Shown: one piece after another, positions 26,834-35,928 of the stretch
Position numbering within the stretch: the stretch's first letter is position 1
How the letters are laid out: every line of letters begins with the position of its first letter
Assembly: GCF_900112205.1 (NCBI RefSeq)
Contig: NZ_FOKW01000005.1
Span: forward strand, 124,001 to 188,000
From: Natronobacterium haloterrestre
GTDB lineage: Archaea; Halobacteriota; Halobacteria; Halobacteriales; Natrialbaceae
DNA length: 64,000 nucleotides
Direction: 5' to 3'
The notes under the pieces: generated by a model
Told to the model about the DNA's origin: nothing
Seen by the model: the letters and a program-made list of their open reading frames with translations, nothing else
The model's database searches: none
Position numbers and translations under genes: made by a program

Positions 26834-28501
26834 ATGAACGTGGCACGACTCCTTCTTCCCGGACGCGTCCGGCGGAGCTACACCGCGAAGCTGGGGGCGA
26901 TCTTCGCCCTCGTGATCGCGGTCACCGTCGCGTTCGGCGGGGCAGTCTACCTGGAGATCACGGCTGCCATCGCCGAGGCGAACGCCGGCGGGGACGGGAA
27001 CGTGGGGGAGGTCGCGGTTTCCGCGATCCTGGGACTGATCGTACTGACGGTAATCAACCTCGGACTGGTCGCGTCGACGGTCGGGGGGAACACCGCCGCC
27101 TCGCTGTCCTCGTTGTCGAAGAAGGCGAACCGGATGAGCGAGGAGGAACTCGACGTCGACCTCGAGACCCGCCGTAACGACGAGATCGGCGACCTCTACG
27201 ACTCCTTCGCCGAGATGCGCGACTCGCTGCGCGAGTCGATCGAGACCGCCGAGCGGGAGCGCGAACGCGCCGAGGAAGCCCTCGAGGAAGCCGAGACCGA
27301 GCGCGAACGCGCCGAAGCGGCCCGCGAGGAGGTCGAACGCGAGCGCGAACGCCTCGAGGAGATCAACAGCAATCTCGAGCGGGAGGCCGAGCGGTTCAGC
27401 GGCGTGATGGCCGACTGCGCCGACGGCGACTTCACGCGGCGACTCGAGGCCCGCAGCGACAACGACGCGATGGTGGCGATCGCGGAGTCGTTCAACGAGA
27501 TGATGGACGGGATCGAGGAACTGGTCGGCCGGATCGACGGCTTCGCGGAGAACGTCTCCGAGAGTAGCCAGGAGGTGCGAGCAAATGCCGAGCACGTGAT
27601 GGACGCAAGCGAGGACGTCAACCGGACGATCCAGGAGATCTCCAACGGCGCGAACCGCCAGACGGAGAACATCCAGGAGATCGCCCGCGAGATGGACGAC
27701 ATCTCCGCGACGACCGAACAGATGGCCGCGAGCGCGACCGGCGTCGCCGAGACCTCCCAGGAGGCCGCAAGCGCCGGCGAGAAGGGCCGCGAGACCGCGG
27801 AGAAGGCCATCACCGAGATGAACGAGGTCGAGGCCCAGACCGAGGAGGCCGTCGAAGCCATCGAGGCGCTCTACGAGGAGACCCAGGAGATCGGCGAGAT
27901 CACCGAACTGATCGCCGACATCGCCGAGCAGACGAACCTGCTCGCGCTGAACGCCTCGATCGAGGCCGCCCACGCGAACGCCGACGGCGACGGCTTCGCG
28001 GTCGTCGCCAGCGAGGTGAAGTCGCTGGCCGAGGAGACGAAGGAGGCGACCGACGAGATCGACGATCTGATCGGGCGCATCCAGGAACAGTCCCAGGAGA
28101 CCGTCGAGGACATCCGGACGACCAGCGACCGGATCTCGCGGGGCGTCGACACCGTCGAGGAGACCGTCGACTCCCTCGAGCGGATCGTCGAGGCCGTCGA
28201 GGAGGCAAACGCCGGCATCCAGGAGATCAACGAGTCGACGGACACCCAGGCCCGTTCGGCCCAGCAGGTCGTGAACATGATCGACGACGTCGCCGCGGTC
28301 TCCGAGGAGACGGCCGCGGAAGCCGACAGCGTCGCGAACGCCGCGGAGACGCAGGCCGAATCCGTCCGGGACGTCTTCGAGCGGGTCGACGACCTCGCGG
28401 ACGAGTCCGACGCCCTGCTCGAGATCCTGCAGGACGCGACGGTCTCGCGGAGCGGAACCGACGATCGAACCGCACGGACCATCGCGGGTGATGCGGCATG
28501 A
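26834..28501 (+). CDS. htrII: Sensory rhodopsin II transducer HtrII
   Basis: A 555-residue transducer. Two membrane helices (about 19-43 and 60-83) are followed by HAMP domains (about 84-135 and 190-245) and a full cytoplasmic methyl-accepting coiled coil with the CheA/CheW-binding tip [23 protein letters not shown] at about 360-382. The N-terminus ([21 protein letters not shown]) and TM2 ([12 protein letters not shown]) closely resemble Natronomonas pharaonis HtrII. The coiled coil between the HAMP domains is rich in R-E-R-E-R-A repeats and appears 21 residues longer than in that protein. The stop overlaps the rhodopsin start (ATGA), so receptor and transducer are translationally coupled. 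Confidence 0.95.
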   Translation: MNVARLLLPGRVRRSYTAKLGAIFALVIAVTVAFGGAVYLEITAAIAEANAGGDGNVGEVAVSAILGLIVLTVINLGLVASTVGGNTAASLSSLSKKANRMSEEELDVDLETRRNDEIGDLYDSFAEMRDSLRESIETAERERERAEEALEEAETERERAEAAREEVERERERLEEINSNLEREAERFSGVMADCADGDFTRRLEARSDNDAMVAIAESFNEMMDGIEELVGRIDGFAENVSESSQEVRANAEHVMDASEDVNRTIQEISNGANRQTENIQEIAREMDDISATTEQMAASATGVAETSQEAASAGEKGRETAEKAITEMNEVEAQTEEAVEAIEALYEETQEIGEITELIADIAEQTNLLALNASIEAAHANADGDGFAVVASEVKSLAEETKEATDEIDDLIGRIQEQSQETVEDIRTTSDRISRGVDTVEETVDSLERIVEAVEEANAGIQEINESTDTQARSAQQVVNMIDDVAAVSEETAAEADSVANAAETQAESVRDVFERVDDLADESDALLEILQDATVSRSGTDDRTARTIAGDAA

Positions 28502-29208
28502 TCGACCTCCCGGTCTGGTTCGCGATCGGTGCCCTCGGCATGTTCGTCGGGACCGTGGCGTTCGTCTGGGGCGGCCTCTCGGCCAGTGAGGGGTACGTGC
28601 GGTACTACGCCACCCTGGCGGCGATCAGCCTGATCGCGACCGTCGCGTACGCGGTGATGGCCCTCGAGATCGGCTGGTACACGGTCGACGGCCGCGAGGT
28701 GTTCATTCCCCGGTACATCGACTGGATCCTCACGACCCCGCTGTTGCTCGCGTTCCTCGGATTGCTCGCGGATGCCGACCGGGATACCCTCCTCAAGGTC
28801 GTCGGCGTCAACACCGTCGTGATGGTCGCGGGCTTTGCGGGGGCCGTCCTCTCGGGCACCGAGCGGTTCGCGCTCTTTGCCGTCGGCGGCCTCGCGTACG
28901 TGGGACTCGTCTACCTGGTCGTCGGCCCGATGACGGCACAGGCCGCCGGGCAGGACGACGGCATCGAGTCGCTGTTTACCAGCCTGCGGAACCTCACGAT
29001 CATCCTCTGGTCGGTGTATCCGGTCATCTGGCTGCTCAGCCCCGCCGGGTTCGCGCTGCTCACCCCCGGCGTGGACGTAATGCTGATCACCTACCTCGAC
29101 CTCCTGACGAAGGTCGGGTTCGGCCTGATCGCGCTCAACGCGAGTACGGTCATCGAGGCCGAATACGAGACGACGGGGATCGAAGCCGGCGCCGAACAGC
29201 CAGCCTGA
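28498..29208 (+). CDS. sopII: Sensory rhodopsin II (phototaxis receptor)
   Basis: A 236-residue seven-helix retinal protein. It keeps the same residue numbering as N. pharaonis SRII: R72, D75 (counterion, in [11 protein letters not shown]), N105, V108, M109, G130, Y174, T189, Y199, D201, T204 and the retinal lysine K205 (LTKVGFG). These are the residues tied to blue absorption and to the Y174-T204 signalling contact and Y199 transducer contact. It should mediate blue-light avoidance through HtrII, encoded immediately upstream. A proton pump is excluded by the Asp96-equivalent position and the coupling to htrII. Confidence 0.96.
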   Translation: MIDLPVWFAIGALGMFVGTVAFVWGGLSASEGYVRYYATLAAISLIATVAYAVMALEIGWYTVDGREVFIPRYIDWILTTPLLLAFLGLLADADRDTLLKVVGVNTVVMVAGFAGAVLSGTERFALFAVGGLAYVGLVYLVVGPMTAQAAGQDDGIESLFTSLRNLTIILWSVYPVIWLLSPAGFALLTPGVDVMLITYLDLLTKVGFGLIALNASTVIEAEYETTGIEAGAEQPA

Positions 29209-29256
29209 GCGCGGAGCCGAGCCTACTTTTTTCGCGGTCCGTCCCGAGTAGCCGGT

Positions 29257-29694
29257 ATGCCGACCGTCCTCGAGACCTACATCGAGAACCGGTTTCGCGT
29301 CCAGCCGAACCACGCGAACAACAACGACACGCTCCACGGCGGGAACCTGATGAAGTGGCTCGACGAGGTCGCCGCGATGTCCGCGATGCGCTTCGCCGGC
29401 GAGACCTGCGTCACCGCGCAGGTGAACGAACTCGACTTCGAGCGGCCGATCGGGATCGGCGACACGGCGTTGATCGAGGCTTACGTCTACGATTCCGGCC
29501 GGACGAGCGTCCACGTCGCCCTGCGGGCCTGGCGGGAGGAACCCCGCAGCGGCGAGGCCGAGAAGACCACCGAATCCTCGTTCACCTTCGTCGCGATCGA
29601 CGAGGACGGGTCGCCGGTCTCGGTTCCGGACCTTTCCGTCGAGACCGACGAGGGCCGAGAACTGCGCGACCGGGCGCTCGAGGCGGAGTACTGA
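29257..29694 (+). CDS. Acyl-CoA thioesterase (hot-dog fold)
   Basis: A 145-residue 4HBT-type protein. The conserved segment PNHANNNDTLHGGNLMKWLDEVAAMSAMR (18-46) is the hot-dog central helix region, and CVTAQVNELDFERPIGIGDT follows as in YciA/BACH-type acyl-CoA hydrolases. It likely hydrolyses acyl-CoA to free acid and CoA. It stands alone 48 bases after sopII, on the same strand, but I would not claim a shared function. Confidence 0.88.
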   Translation: MPTVLETYIENRFRVQPNHANNNDTLHGGNLMKWLDEVAAMSAMRFAGETCVTAQVNELDFERPIGIGDTALIEAYVYDSGRTSVHVALRAWREEPRSGEAEKTTESSFTFVAIDEDGSPVSVPDLSVETDEGRELRDRALEAEY

Positions 29695-29709
29695 CCACTA
29701 CGGGCGCGG

Positions 29710-30174
29710 TCACGATTCACCAACGTCATCGAACCGCCGAAGAACGTTTTCCGGAACGGGGTTGACGTACTCGAACGGCTCGTCCACGCACAGTTGTTCG
29801 AAATCCCTGTCAGTCGTCACGAGAGCGTCTACGTCGGCCCGTCGAGCCAGCGCGACGTAGAAACAGTCGTACACGTCGTGGTTCTTCTCCGCGCTGATTT
29901 CGTAGGCTTCGAGAACCGCCTCGTCGTCTACGTCGACGAACTCGAGCGGATACTGCAAGAACGACGAAACGGCGTTTCTCGCCTCGTACGATTCGAACCC
30001 GAGATCTTCGAGAACCCACTGGATCCGAAGCGGGAGATAACCGAAGACGACCAGGGTATCACCGCCCGTAAGCGCCGATGCGATCTCCTCAGTAACGTAC
30101 GGATAACCGGGGTGGTCGTCGACTAACTGGATAGCGAGAGCGTTGAGGTCCGGAAGAATTCGTTTCGAGGCCAT
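29710..30174 (-). CDS. PIN-domain toxin-like nuclease (VapC-like)
   Basis: A 154-residue protein with PIN-domain acidic positions: D9 (LPDLNALA), D103 (HDVYDCFYVALAR) and D122 (VTTDRDF). The second acidic residue normally near position 40 is not obvious. The gene abuts the AbrB-type gene upstream with no gap, the usual toxin-after-antitoxin order. VapC toxins cleave tRNA or rRNA. The region is less GC-rich than its neighbours, which is compatible with transfer. Confidence 0.8.
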   Translation of the reverse strand: MASKRILPDLNALAIQLVDDHPGYPYVTEEIASALTGGDTLVVFGYLPLRIQWVLEDLGFESYEARNAVSSFLQYPLEFVDVDDEAVLEAYEISAEKNHDVYDCFYVALARRADVDALVTTDRDFEQLCVDEPFEYVNPVPENVLRRFDDVGES

Positions 30175-30429
30175 CTACCGTCCACCGAACGTCGCATCTC
30201 CGGCGTCTCGGAACGCCTCTTCACCCCACTCTTCATCTCGAGTTAACGTCTCGAGTTCAGGGAGATCCCGGACGAGTCGGATATCACCGCCATCACGGAC
30301 GACCCGGAACTCGGTTCCGTCTTCGAGGTTGAGATCGTCTCGTAGCTCTTTCGGGATCGTTAGTCGTCCACGATGGTTGAGACGCGCCGTTCCGTACTCC
30401 TCGTCGGCGTGGTCCTCGGACGTACTCAC
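30175..30429 (-). CDS. AbrB/SpoVT-type antitoxin-like protein
   Basis: An 84-residue protein with a swapped-hairpin AbrB domain: TARLNHRGRLTIPKELRDDLNLEDGTEFRVVRDGGDIRLVRD (about 14-55). The acidic tail (DEEWGEEAFRDAGDATFGGR) would contact the toxin. It directly precedes the PIN-domain gene, stop and start codons abutting. Likely autoregulates the pair through DNA binding, by analogy with VapB. Confidence 0.82.
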   Translation of the reverse strand: MSTSEDHADEEYGTARLNHRGRLTIPKELRDDLNLEDGTEFRVVRDGGDIRLVRDLPELETLTRDEEWGEEAFRDAGDATFGGR

Positions 30430-30513
30430 GGGTGATCACCCTTGTACGTGGTGAAGGGATCGATCACCATAAAATTCTGGGAGTGGATCGTGGTGAGCGA
30501 TACGAAGCGATAA

Positions 30514-31602
30514 CTACCGTTCTTCGGAGAGCACCAGTACGTGCCGCGTCAGCGACCGGTGGACGCGTCGCTCGAACGCCGCCTCGAGTTCCCACCCCGC
30601 TTCCCGAGCCTCCGAGGCCCACGAGCGGTCGGCGACGACGACCGCCCGCGGAGCCACGCGCCGCGCTTCCGATAGCGCCCCGGCAACGAGGTCCTCGAGC
30701 CGGTGGGTGTCGATCTTCGACTGCCGGCCGTAGGGCGCGTCGAAGACGACGCCGTCGACCGCGTCGTCGGCGAGCGGAAGGCGCGTCGCGTCGCCGCGGC
30801 CGACGGACCAGCCCCCCCGCTCGACGCCGATCGGCGAGGGTTCGTCGACCTCGAGGAAAGCCCGCAGGTTCTCGCGGGCACCCTCGGCCATCTTTCGCTG
30901 GGCGTCGGTACCGATCACGTCCGCGCCGACGAGGCCGGCCTCCACGAGCACGCCGCCGGTGCCACACATCGGATCGAGGACGGTCGCGCCGGGCCGTGCG
31001 CCGGCGACGTTGGCGATCGCGCGGGCCAGCAGGGGATCCATGCTCCCCGGCTGGAAGAAGGGTTTGTCCGTCGGCGCGCGCTCGCCGAAGTCCCGGACGC
31101 TCTCGGCCGCGAGCCAGCCGAGGGCACAGACCGAGACGTCCTCGCCCCGTTCGGACTCGGCGTCGTCGGCCTCGCTCTCGAGGACGCCGTCGTCCGCGTC
31201 GTCCGTGAGTCGGCCCTCCGAGAACGTCGCCCGCAACAGGTGGTCGGGGTCCTCGAGGTCCACGGAGAACCCGCGGTCGACCAGAACCTGACCGAGTTCC
31301 CGCTCCGCTCGTTCCGTACTGATCCCCGTCGAACCGTGGACGTCCGTCGCCCGCACCGCGACCGGGCCCTCCCGGTCGATCGGCGCGGCCTCGAGCAGCG
31401 TCCGCGCGCTCTCGAGGTCGGCATCGGTCCGCCCGAGGAGGTCGCTCGCCCGGTGTGTGTAGGCGAGTCCGCGGACACGGTCGGGGACGACGGCGTTCGC
31501 GACGGCGAGCCCGGGTGCGATCCGCTCGAGGCCGGTCGCGGCGCTTCTCGCCTCGCAGGCCGCGAACGCGTCGTCCTCGCCGCCGAGCTCCAGCAGGTAC
31601 AC
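30514..31602 (-). CDS. tRNA/RNA (guanine-N2) methyltransferase, Trm-G10 type
   Basis: A 362-residue protein with an N-terminal THUMP-like RNA-binding half (about 1-160) and a C-terminal Rossmann methyltransferase. SAM-binding motif I is DPMCGTGGVL and the catalytic motif is DAPYGRQ, a variant of the D/N-PPY motif of N2-guanine methyltransferases. This matches the archaeal tRNA G10 N2-dimethyltransferase family, with Asp-Ala-Pro-Tyr replacing Asp-Pro-Pro-Tyr. A segment at about 120-150 is an acidic insertion. Divergent from tbp, sharing a 200-base intergenic region. Confidence 0.88.
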   Translation of the reverse strand: MYLLELGGEDDAFAACEARSAATGLERIAPGLAVANAVVPDRVRGLAYTHRASDLLGRTDADLESARTLLEAAPIDREGPVAVRATDVHGSTGISTERAERELGQVLVDRGFSVDLEDPDHLLRATFSEGRLTDDADDGVLESEADDAESERGEDVSVCALGWLAAESVRDFGERAPTDKPFFQPGSMDPLLARAIANVAGARPGATVLDPMCGTGGVLVEAGLVGADVIGTDAQRKMAEGARENLRAFLEVDEPSPIGVERGGWSVGRGDATRLPLADDAVDGVVFDAPYGRQSKIDTHRLEDLVAGALSEARRVAPRAVVVADRSWASEAREAGWELEAAFERRVHRSLTRHVLVLSEER

Positions 31603-31740
31603 GCCCGTTGCTCGTCGGGGCTCGAGTATCAGCCTGCCGTTTTCTCAGCGGGGCGCACGACCGGTTTGATAAATCAATCCCTTGCACCCGCTAAGCCGAC
31701 CGATATCGGGCCCTGCGCCGGATATCGGCCAGGGAATAAA

Positions 31741-31758
31741 GCGGACATATCAGTCCGC
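31741..31758. promoter_or_regulatory. Inverted repeat upstream of the tbp TATA box
   Basis: GCGGAC-ATATCA-GTCCGC is a perfect 6-base dyad ending 11 bases before the tbp TATA box. A further palindrome CCGATATCGG and a GATATC half-site copy lie just upstream (about 31699-31725). The placement suits an operator for tbp or the divergent methyltransferase gene. Confidence 0.5.
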
Positions 31759-31768
31759 GGCACCAACC

Positions 31769-31776
31769 TTTATAAA
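31769..31776 (+). promoter_or_regulatory. TATA box of the tbp gene
   Basis: TTTATAAA, with the AACC to its left resembling a BRE, lies 28-35 bases before ATG 31804. Two more AT-rich words follow (TTAAATA, TTTTTAAG), so an extended AT-rich core promoter is present. Confidence 0.7.
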
Positions 31777-31803
31777 CCTTAAATACGTCTTTTTAAGCGA
31801 CTA

Positions 31804-32364
31804 ATGACGGATCCGAAGGACACCATCAACATCGAAAACGTGGTGGCGTCGACCGGCATCGGCCAGGAACTCGACCTCCAGAGCGTCGCGATGGACCTCG
31901 AGGGGGCCGACTACGACCCGGAGCAGTTCCCCGGTCTCGTCTACCGTACCCAGAATCCCAAGTCCGCCGCCCTGATCTTCCGTTCGGGGAAGATCGTCTG
32001 TACCGGCGCGAAAAGCACCGACGACGTCCACGAGAGCCTGCGCATCGTCTTCGACAAGCTCCGTGAACTCCAGATCCAGGTCAACGAGGACCCCGAGATC
32101 GTCGTCCAGAACATCGTCACGTCGGCGGACCTCGGCCGCAACCTCAACCTGAACGCGATCGCGATCGGTCTCGGCCTCGAGAACATCGAGTACGAGCCCG
32201 AACAGTTCCCCGGCCTCGTCTATCGGCTCGACGAGCCCGAGGTCGTGGCACTGCTGTTCGGCTCCGGGAAGCTCGTCATCACCGGCGGCAAGAAGCCCGA
32301 AGACGCCGAACACGCCGTCGACAAGATCGTCTCCCGACTCGAGGACCTCGGCCTGCTCGAGTAA
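31804..32364 (+). CDS. tbp: TATA-box-binding protein
   Basis: A 186-residue TBP with its two direct repeats, each carrying NIVxS...DL...EQFPGLVYR and S-G-K-I/L-V-C/I-T-G: repeat 1 at about 8-80 and repeat 2 at about 98-170. The saddle binds TATA boxes and recruits TFB and RNA polymerase. Full length for haloarchaea, with an acidic tail ending LEDLGLLE. Its promoter has a strong TATA box and dyad elements, which fits autoregulation but does not prove it. Haloarchaea often have several TBPs; only one is in this window. Confidence 0.98.
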   Translation: MTDPKDTINIENVVASTGIGQELDLQSVAMDLEGADYDPEQFPGLVYRTQNPKSAALIFRSGKIVCTGAKSTDDVHESLRIVFDKLRELQIQVNEDPEIVVQNIVTSADLGRNLNLNAIAIGLGLENIEYEPEQFPGLVYRLDEPEVVALLFGSGKLVITGGKKPEDAEHAVDKIVSRLEDLGLLE

Positions 32365-32646
32365 CGGGACTCACTCGCCGCTTCGATCGCCGTCCCTCGA
32401 GCGACGGTGTCGGCTCGGTCGGGCCCGATCCGCGGGTTCTCGGCCACGTCTCGTCGTCGTCCACGGCCGCGCCCACGTCCGTCCGTTTTCGTCCGTGTTC
32501 CGGTTCCAGCCCGGCTTCGGGGTCGCCTCACAACGCCGCTCCTATCCTCGGTGACCGACGGCCGGCGCTCGCGGCGATCCGGGACCATCACGCCGCAGGA
32601 TTCGCCGGCCGGTGGTTGACGGGACTGGGGAACGAAGACGGGAAAA

Positions 32647-33708
32647 ATGCAACCGCTCTTCCTCCTGGCGGGCGCTGCGGTGCTCGTCGCCGTGATCGTG
32701 GACATCCTGTGGACGACGCTGTGGGTCGACGGCGGCTCCGGACCCCTGTCCGGTCGACTGACGACGATCGTCTGGCGCGGGCTGCGACGCGTCAGCCGCG
32801 ACGACTCACGGGTACTCGGCCTCGCGGGACCCCTGATCCTCGCGCTCACGCTCGCGATGTGGATCGCCCTGCTGTGGCTCGGCTGGACGTTGCTTTTCGC
32901 CGGCGGCACGACCGCGCTCGTCAGCACCCAGACCGACCAGCCCGCGACCTGGTCCGGCCGGATTTACTACGTCGCCTACACGATGTTCACGAACGGGAAC
33001 GGCGACTACACGCCCACCAGTTCGACCTGGGAGATCGCCAGTTCGTTCACGACGGCGACGGGGATGGCGTTCGTCACCCTGGGCGTCTCCTACGTCCTCG
33101 CGGTGCTCGGGGCCGTCTCCGAGAAGCGATCGTTCGCCAGCGACGTCACCGGCCTCGGCGACCGCAGCGAACGATTCGTCCGCACGGGGTGGGCCGACGG
33201 AACCGGCGACGCGGACGGCGACCGCAATCCCACCCGCGGCCTCGAGCTCCCCCTCGAGTCGATGGCCACCCAACTCTCGCTGCTCGCGGAACAGCACAAG
33301 TCCTACCCGATCCTCCACTACTATCACAGCGAGAGCGATGGCGAAGCCTCGGCGATGGCCGTGGCGATCCTCGACGACGCCCTGACGCTGCACCGCCACG
33401 GAATCCCCGACGGCCGGGGACTCGATCCCGCGCTGATCGAGACCGCGCGAGCGAGCGCGGACAGCTACCTCGAGACCCTCGACGAGGCGTTCATCGACCC
33501 GGCCCCGGAGGAGCCACCCGAACCGGACCTCGACCGACTCCGGGAAGCGGGGATTCCGACCGTCCCGGACGACGAGTTCGAAACAGCACTCGAGGAGTTG
33601 AGCGACCGCCGCCGGAAGCTCCGCGGGATCGTGGAGGCCGATGCCTGGGAGTGGCCGCCGACGAGCGGCGACGTCGAGGGGGGAATCAGGGAAGAGGTCG
33701 CCCGGTAA
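32647..33708 (+). CDS. Ion-channel-like membrane protein with TNGNGD filter
   Basis: A 353-residue protein. Helices lie at about 1-25, 60-85 and 132-158, with a pore loop between the last two: IYYVAYTMFTNGNGDYTPTS, filter residues T115-N116-G117-N118-G119-D120. This follows the K-channel T-V-G-Y-G-D layout with Asn in place of both V and Y. The C-terminal half (about 160-353) is soluble and acidic with no cyclic nucleotide or RCK domain that I recognise. It resembles haloarchaeal potassium channel family proteins; ion selectivity is uncertain. Confidence 0.78.
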   Translation: MQPLFLLAGAAVLVAVIVDILWTTLWVDGGSGPLSGRLTTIVWRGLRRVSRDDSRVLGLAGPLILALTLAMWIALLWLGWTLLFAGGTTALVSTQTDQPATWSGRIYYVAYTMFTNGNGDYTPTSSTWEIASSFTTATGMAFVTLGVSYVLAVLGAVSEKRSFASDVTGLGDRSERFVRTGWADGTGDADGDRNPTRGLELPLESMATQLSLLAEQHKSYPILHYYHSESDGEASAMAVAILDDALTLHRHGIPDGRGLDPALIETARASADSYLETLDEAFIDPAPEEPPEPDLDRLREAGIPTVPDDEFETALEELSDRRRKLRGIVEADAWEWPPTSGDVEGGIREEVAR

Positions 33709-33751
33709 TCGTCCGTTACTCGACGGTCCGTGGCTCGTTACTCGGCGCTCG

Positions 33752-33964
33752 TCACTCGATCGACGCGAGGTACGCCCGACCGTCCTCGGTGATTCCGAAC
33801 ACGTCGGTGGAGATCCGACGGACGTGTCCCCGGGACTGTAACGCGTCGCACCGCTGGGTGACCGTGATCGGGTGAGCGTCCAGTTCCGCGGCCAACTGGG
33901 TCGCCCGCGCTGGGCCACGCTCCTCGAGGGCCGCCAGAAGCGCCCGATCCGAGCAACGCACCAT
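33752..33964 (-). CDS. Small winged-helix DNA-binding protein
   Basis: A 70-residue protein consisting of one winged-helix domain: LLAALEERGPARATQLAAELDAHPITVTQRCDALQSRGHVRRI (8-50) followed by a wing (STDVFGITEDGRAYLASIE). It is a typical haloarchaeal stand-alone MarR/PhiH-like wHTH protein. Target genes are unknown. It is convergent with the ion-channel gene. Confidence 0.75.
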   Translation of the reverse strand: MVRCSDRALLAALEERGPARATQLAAELDAHPITVTQRCDALQSRGHVRRISTDVFGITEDGRAYLASIE

Positions 33965-34207
33965 TCGTGGGTGAAGCTACCACACCACACTGGGATATAG
34001 TGGTTTCCCCAACCCTCGCGCGCCGAGGAGTCACTCCGACGCCGGAAACGACGCTCCGATCGGGGGACGGCGAAACCGCCGAACGAACGAAACGGCCGGC
34101 GATTCGCTCGAACTTCGGACCGATCATACCGAGTTTTCGACCGTTTATCCGGGCCTAATTCGCCGATACTGGCCCGAATCCTCCGTGACCGTCGAAACGG
34201 GTTGGCG

Positions 34208-34215
34208 ACTTTAAC
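34208..34215 (+). promoter_or_regulatory. TATA-like element for the 34243 gene
   Basis: ACTTTAAC, 28-35 bases before ATG 34243; it decides for that ATG over GTG 34228. Confidence 0.45.
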
Positions 34216-34242
34216 CGTACCCAGGGCGTGGCACTCGAGTAC

Positions 34243-34668
34243 ATGCCGACCCATCCCGACCGTACGTGGCGGCAGTCCCCCGGAGCCCGGACCGGATCGA
34301 ACCGAGCGAACGCGGCCCCCCGCAGTCCCGGCGGCCACGCGCTCTCGCGTGGCACGCTCGAACGAGTCCTCGAGAACGACCGCCGGCGAGCGACCCTGGA
34401 GACGCTCCTCGAGGCCGGCGAGTCGCTCTCGCTGGGGACGCTGGTCGGCCGACTCGCGGACGCCGAGGGCGACGCGACGACGGTGAGTACGGTCCACGAA
34501 CGCCGCCAGCGCGTTCACGTCTCGCTGTGTCGCACGCACCTTCCCCTGCTCGAGTCCCACGGGCTCGTGGCCTACGATCGGGAGCGAGGCCTGGTCTCGC
34601 CCGGCGACCGACTGTCCGCGGTCAAGACGAAACTCGAGGCGGCGCTCGAGGCGACCGACGGCCGGTGA
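34243..34668 (+). CDS. DUF7344-like winged-helix protein
   Basis: A 141-residue protein. After a basic N-terminus (about 1-40, with several Arg), it has the haloarchaeal pattern TLERVLENDRRRATLETLLEAGESLSLGTLVGRLADAEGD, then VHERRQRVHVSLCRTHLPLLESHGLVAYDRERGLV, a winged helix of the DUF7344 type. Such proteins are probable transcriptional regulators whose ligands are not known. The start is set by the TATA-like element upstream. Confidence 0.72.
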   Translation: MPTHPDRTWRQSPGARTGSNRANAAPRSPGGHALSRGTLERVLENDRRRATLETLLEAGESLSLGTLVGRLADAEGDATTVSTVHERRQRVHVSLCRTHLPLLESHGLVAYDRERGLVSPGDRLSAVKTKLEAALEATDGR

Positions 34669-34934
34669 GGGACGGCCGATCCGTTTGACACAGGTGTTAG
34701 TACTGAACGCATCGTCGGTCGACCGGCCGAGTCGGAGACAGTCAGAGGCACGGATTCCGACTCGGCACCCCTGTTACCGGACCGAATCGGATCGTTAGGC
34801 GTCCCGGCCGAACCCTTTCTCCCGTCTCCGTCGTAGTCGAATCGTCCGCCGACGGTAGTAACAGAGCCCACTCCGGCACTCGAGGACGAGTCTTCGAAAA
34901 AGAACGACCGAACGGAATCGTACCCGACTCCGGC

Positions 34935-35798
34935 TTACTCGACCAGCCGCTCGATCTCGGTCACCAGCACGTCGCTCGCGCCGACCTTCTTGACCTCCGT
35001 GATCGTCTCGAAGACGTCGCTCTCGTCGACGACCGCGTGGACCGCAACCTTGCCGTCGCCGTTCTCGTCCGCGATGTCCATCACCGTCGGGCCGCCCATC
35101 CCCGGGATCACGTCCCGTACCTGATCGAGGCGGTCCTCGGGGACGTTCATCATCAGGTACCGCTTCCCTTCGGCCTGCTTGACCGAGGCCAGCGCGGTCC
35201 TGACCTCCTCGATCTTCGGGTCTTCGAGGGCGTCCTCCCGGGCGAAGAGGCGGACGGAACTCGAGAGGACCTCCTCGACGACCGCGAGTCGGTTCATCTT
35301 CAGCGTCGTCCCGGTGCTCGTGATGTCGACGATGGCGTCGGCCATCTCGACGTGGGGCGTGAGTTCGGTCGCCCCCGTCACTTCGACGACGTCCGGTTCG
35401 GGGTCGACGCCCGTCTCCGCGAAGAAGTCCCGCGTGATGTTCGGGAACTCGGTGGCGACGGTCTTGCCGGCCAGGTTCTCGACCGCCGTAATGTCGCCGT
35501 CCTCGGGCGCGGCGAGGACGAGTCGACAGCGGCCGAACTCGAGATCGAGCAGTTCGGCGACGTCGTCGACGCGGGCCTCCCGGACCTGATCGTAGCCGGT
35601 GATCCCCGCGTCCGCCGCGCCGTCGGCGACGTACTCCGGGATGTCAGCCGCGCGGGCGAACAGCACGGAGACGTCGGGATCGACGGTATCCGCGTAGAGC
35701 TTTCGATCCGCACCGTTCTCGAGATGGAGCCCCGCCCGCTCTAGGAGGTCGATCGTCGGCTCGTGCAGGCGGCCCTTGTTGGGAACGGCGATACGCAT
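34935..35798 (-). CDS. hisG: ATP phosphoribosyltransferase, long form
   Basis: A 287-residue HisG that makes phosphoribosyl-ATP, the first step of histidine biosynthesis. Conserved motifs include [19 protein letters not shown] (1-19), [11 protein letters not shown], and the PRPP-binding [15 protein letters not shown] (about 160-175). The C-terminal segment (about 215-287) is the ACT-like domain that in long-form enzymes gives feedback inhibition by histidine. It is not adjacent to hisA (12.9 kb), so the his genes are scattered here. Confidence 0.96.
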   Translation of the reverse strand: MRIAVPNKGRLHEPTIDLLERAGLHLENGADRKLYADTVDPDVSVLFARAADIPEYVADGAADAGITGYDQVREARVDDVAELLDLEFGRCRLVLAAPEDGDITAVENLAGKTVATEFPNITRDFFAETGVDPEPDVVEVTGATELTPHVEMADAIVDITSTGTTLKMNRLAVVEEVLSSSVRLFAREDALEDPKIEEVRTALASVKQAEGKRYLMMNVPEDRLDQVRDVIPGMGGPTVMDIADENGDGKVAVHAVVDESDVFETITEVKKVGASDVLVTEIERLVE

Positions 35799-35928
35799 TG
35801 TGCGTCCGTTCGGGCCGGTGCGGGAACTGTTTTTCTATGTCGCTCGCGTCGGTTCCGACGGCGTCCGCGAGCGGACGGCCGCTCGAGCAAGGCGAGCAGG
35901 AAGCTCGTCCGCCGTCCGCGGAACGACC

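Noticed and set aside
28498-29208. Bacteriorhodopsin-type proton pump
   Set aside because: The residues and numbering match sensory rhodopsin II, and the gene overlaps its transducer htrII.
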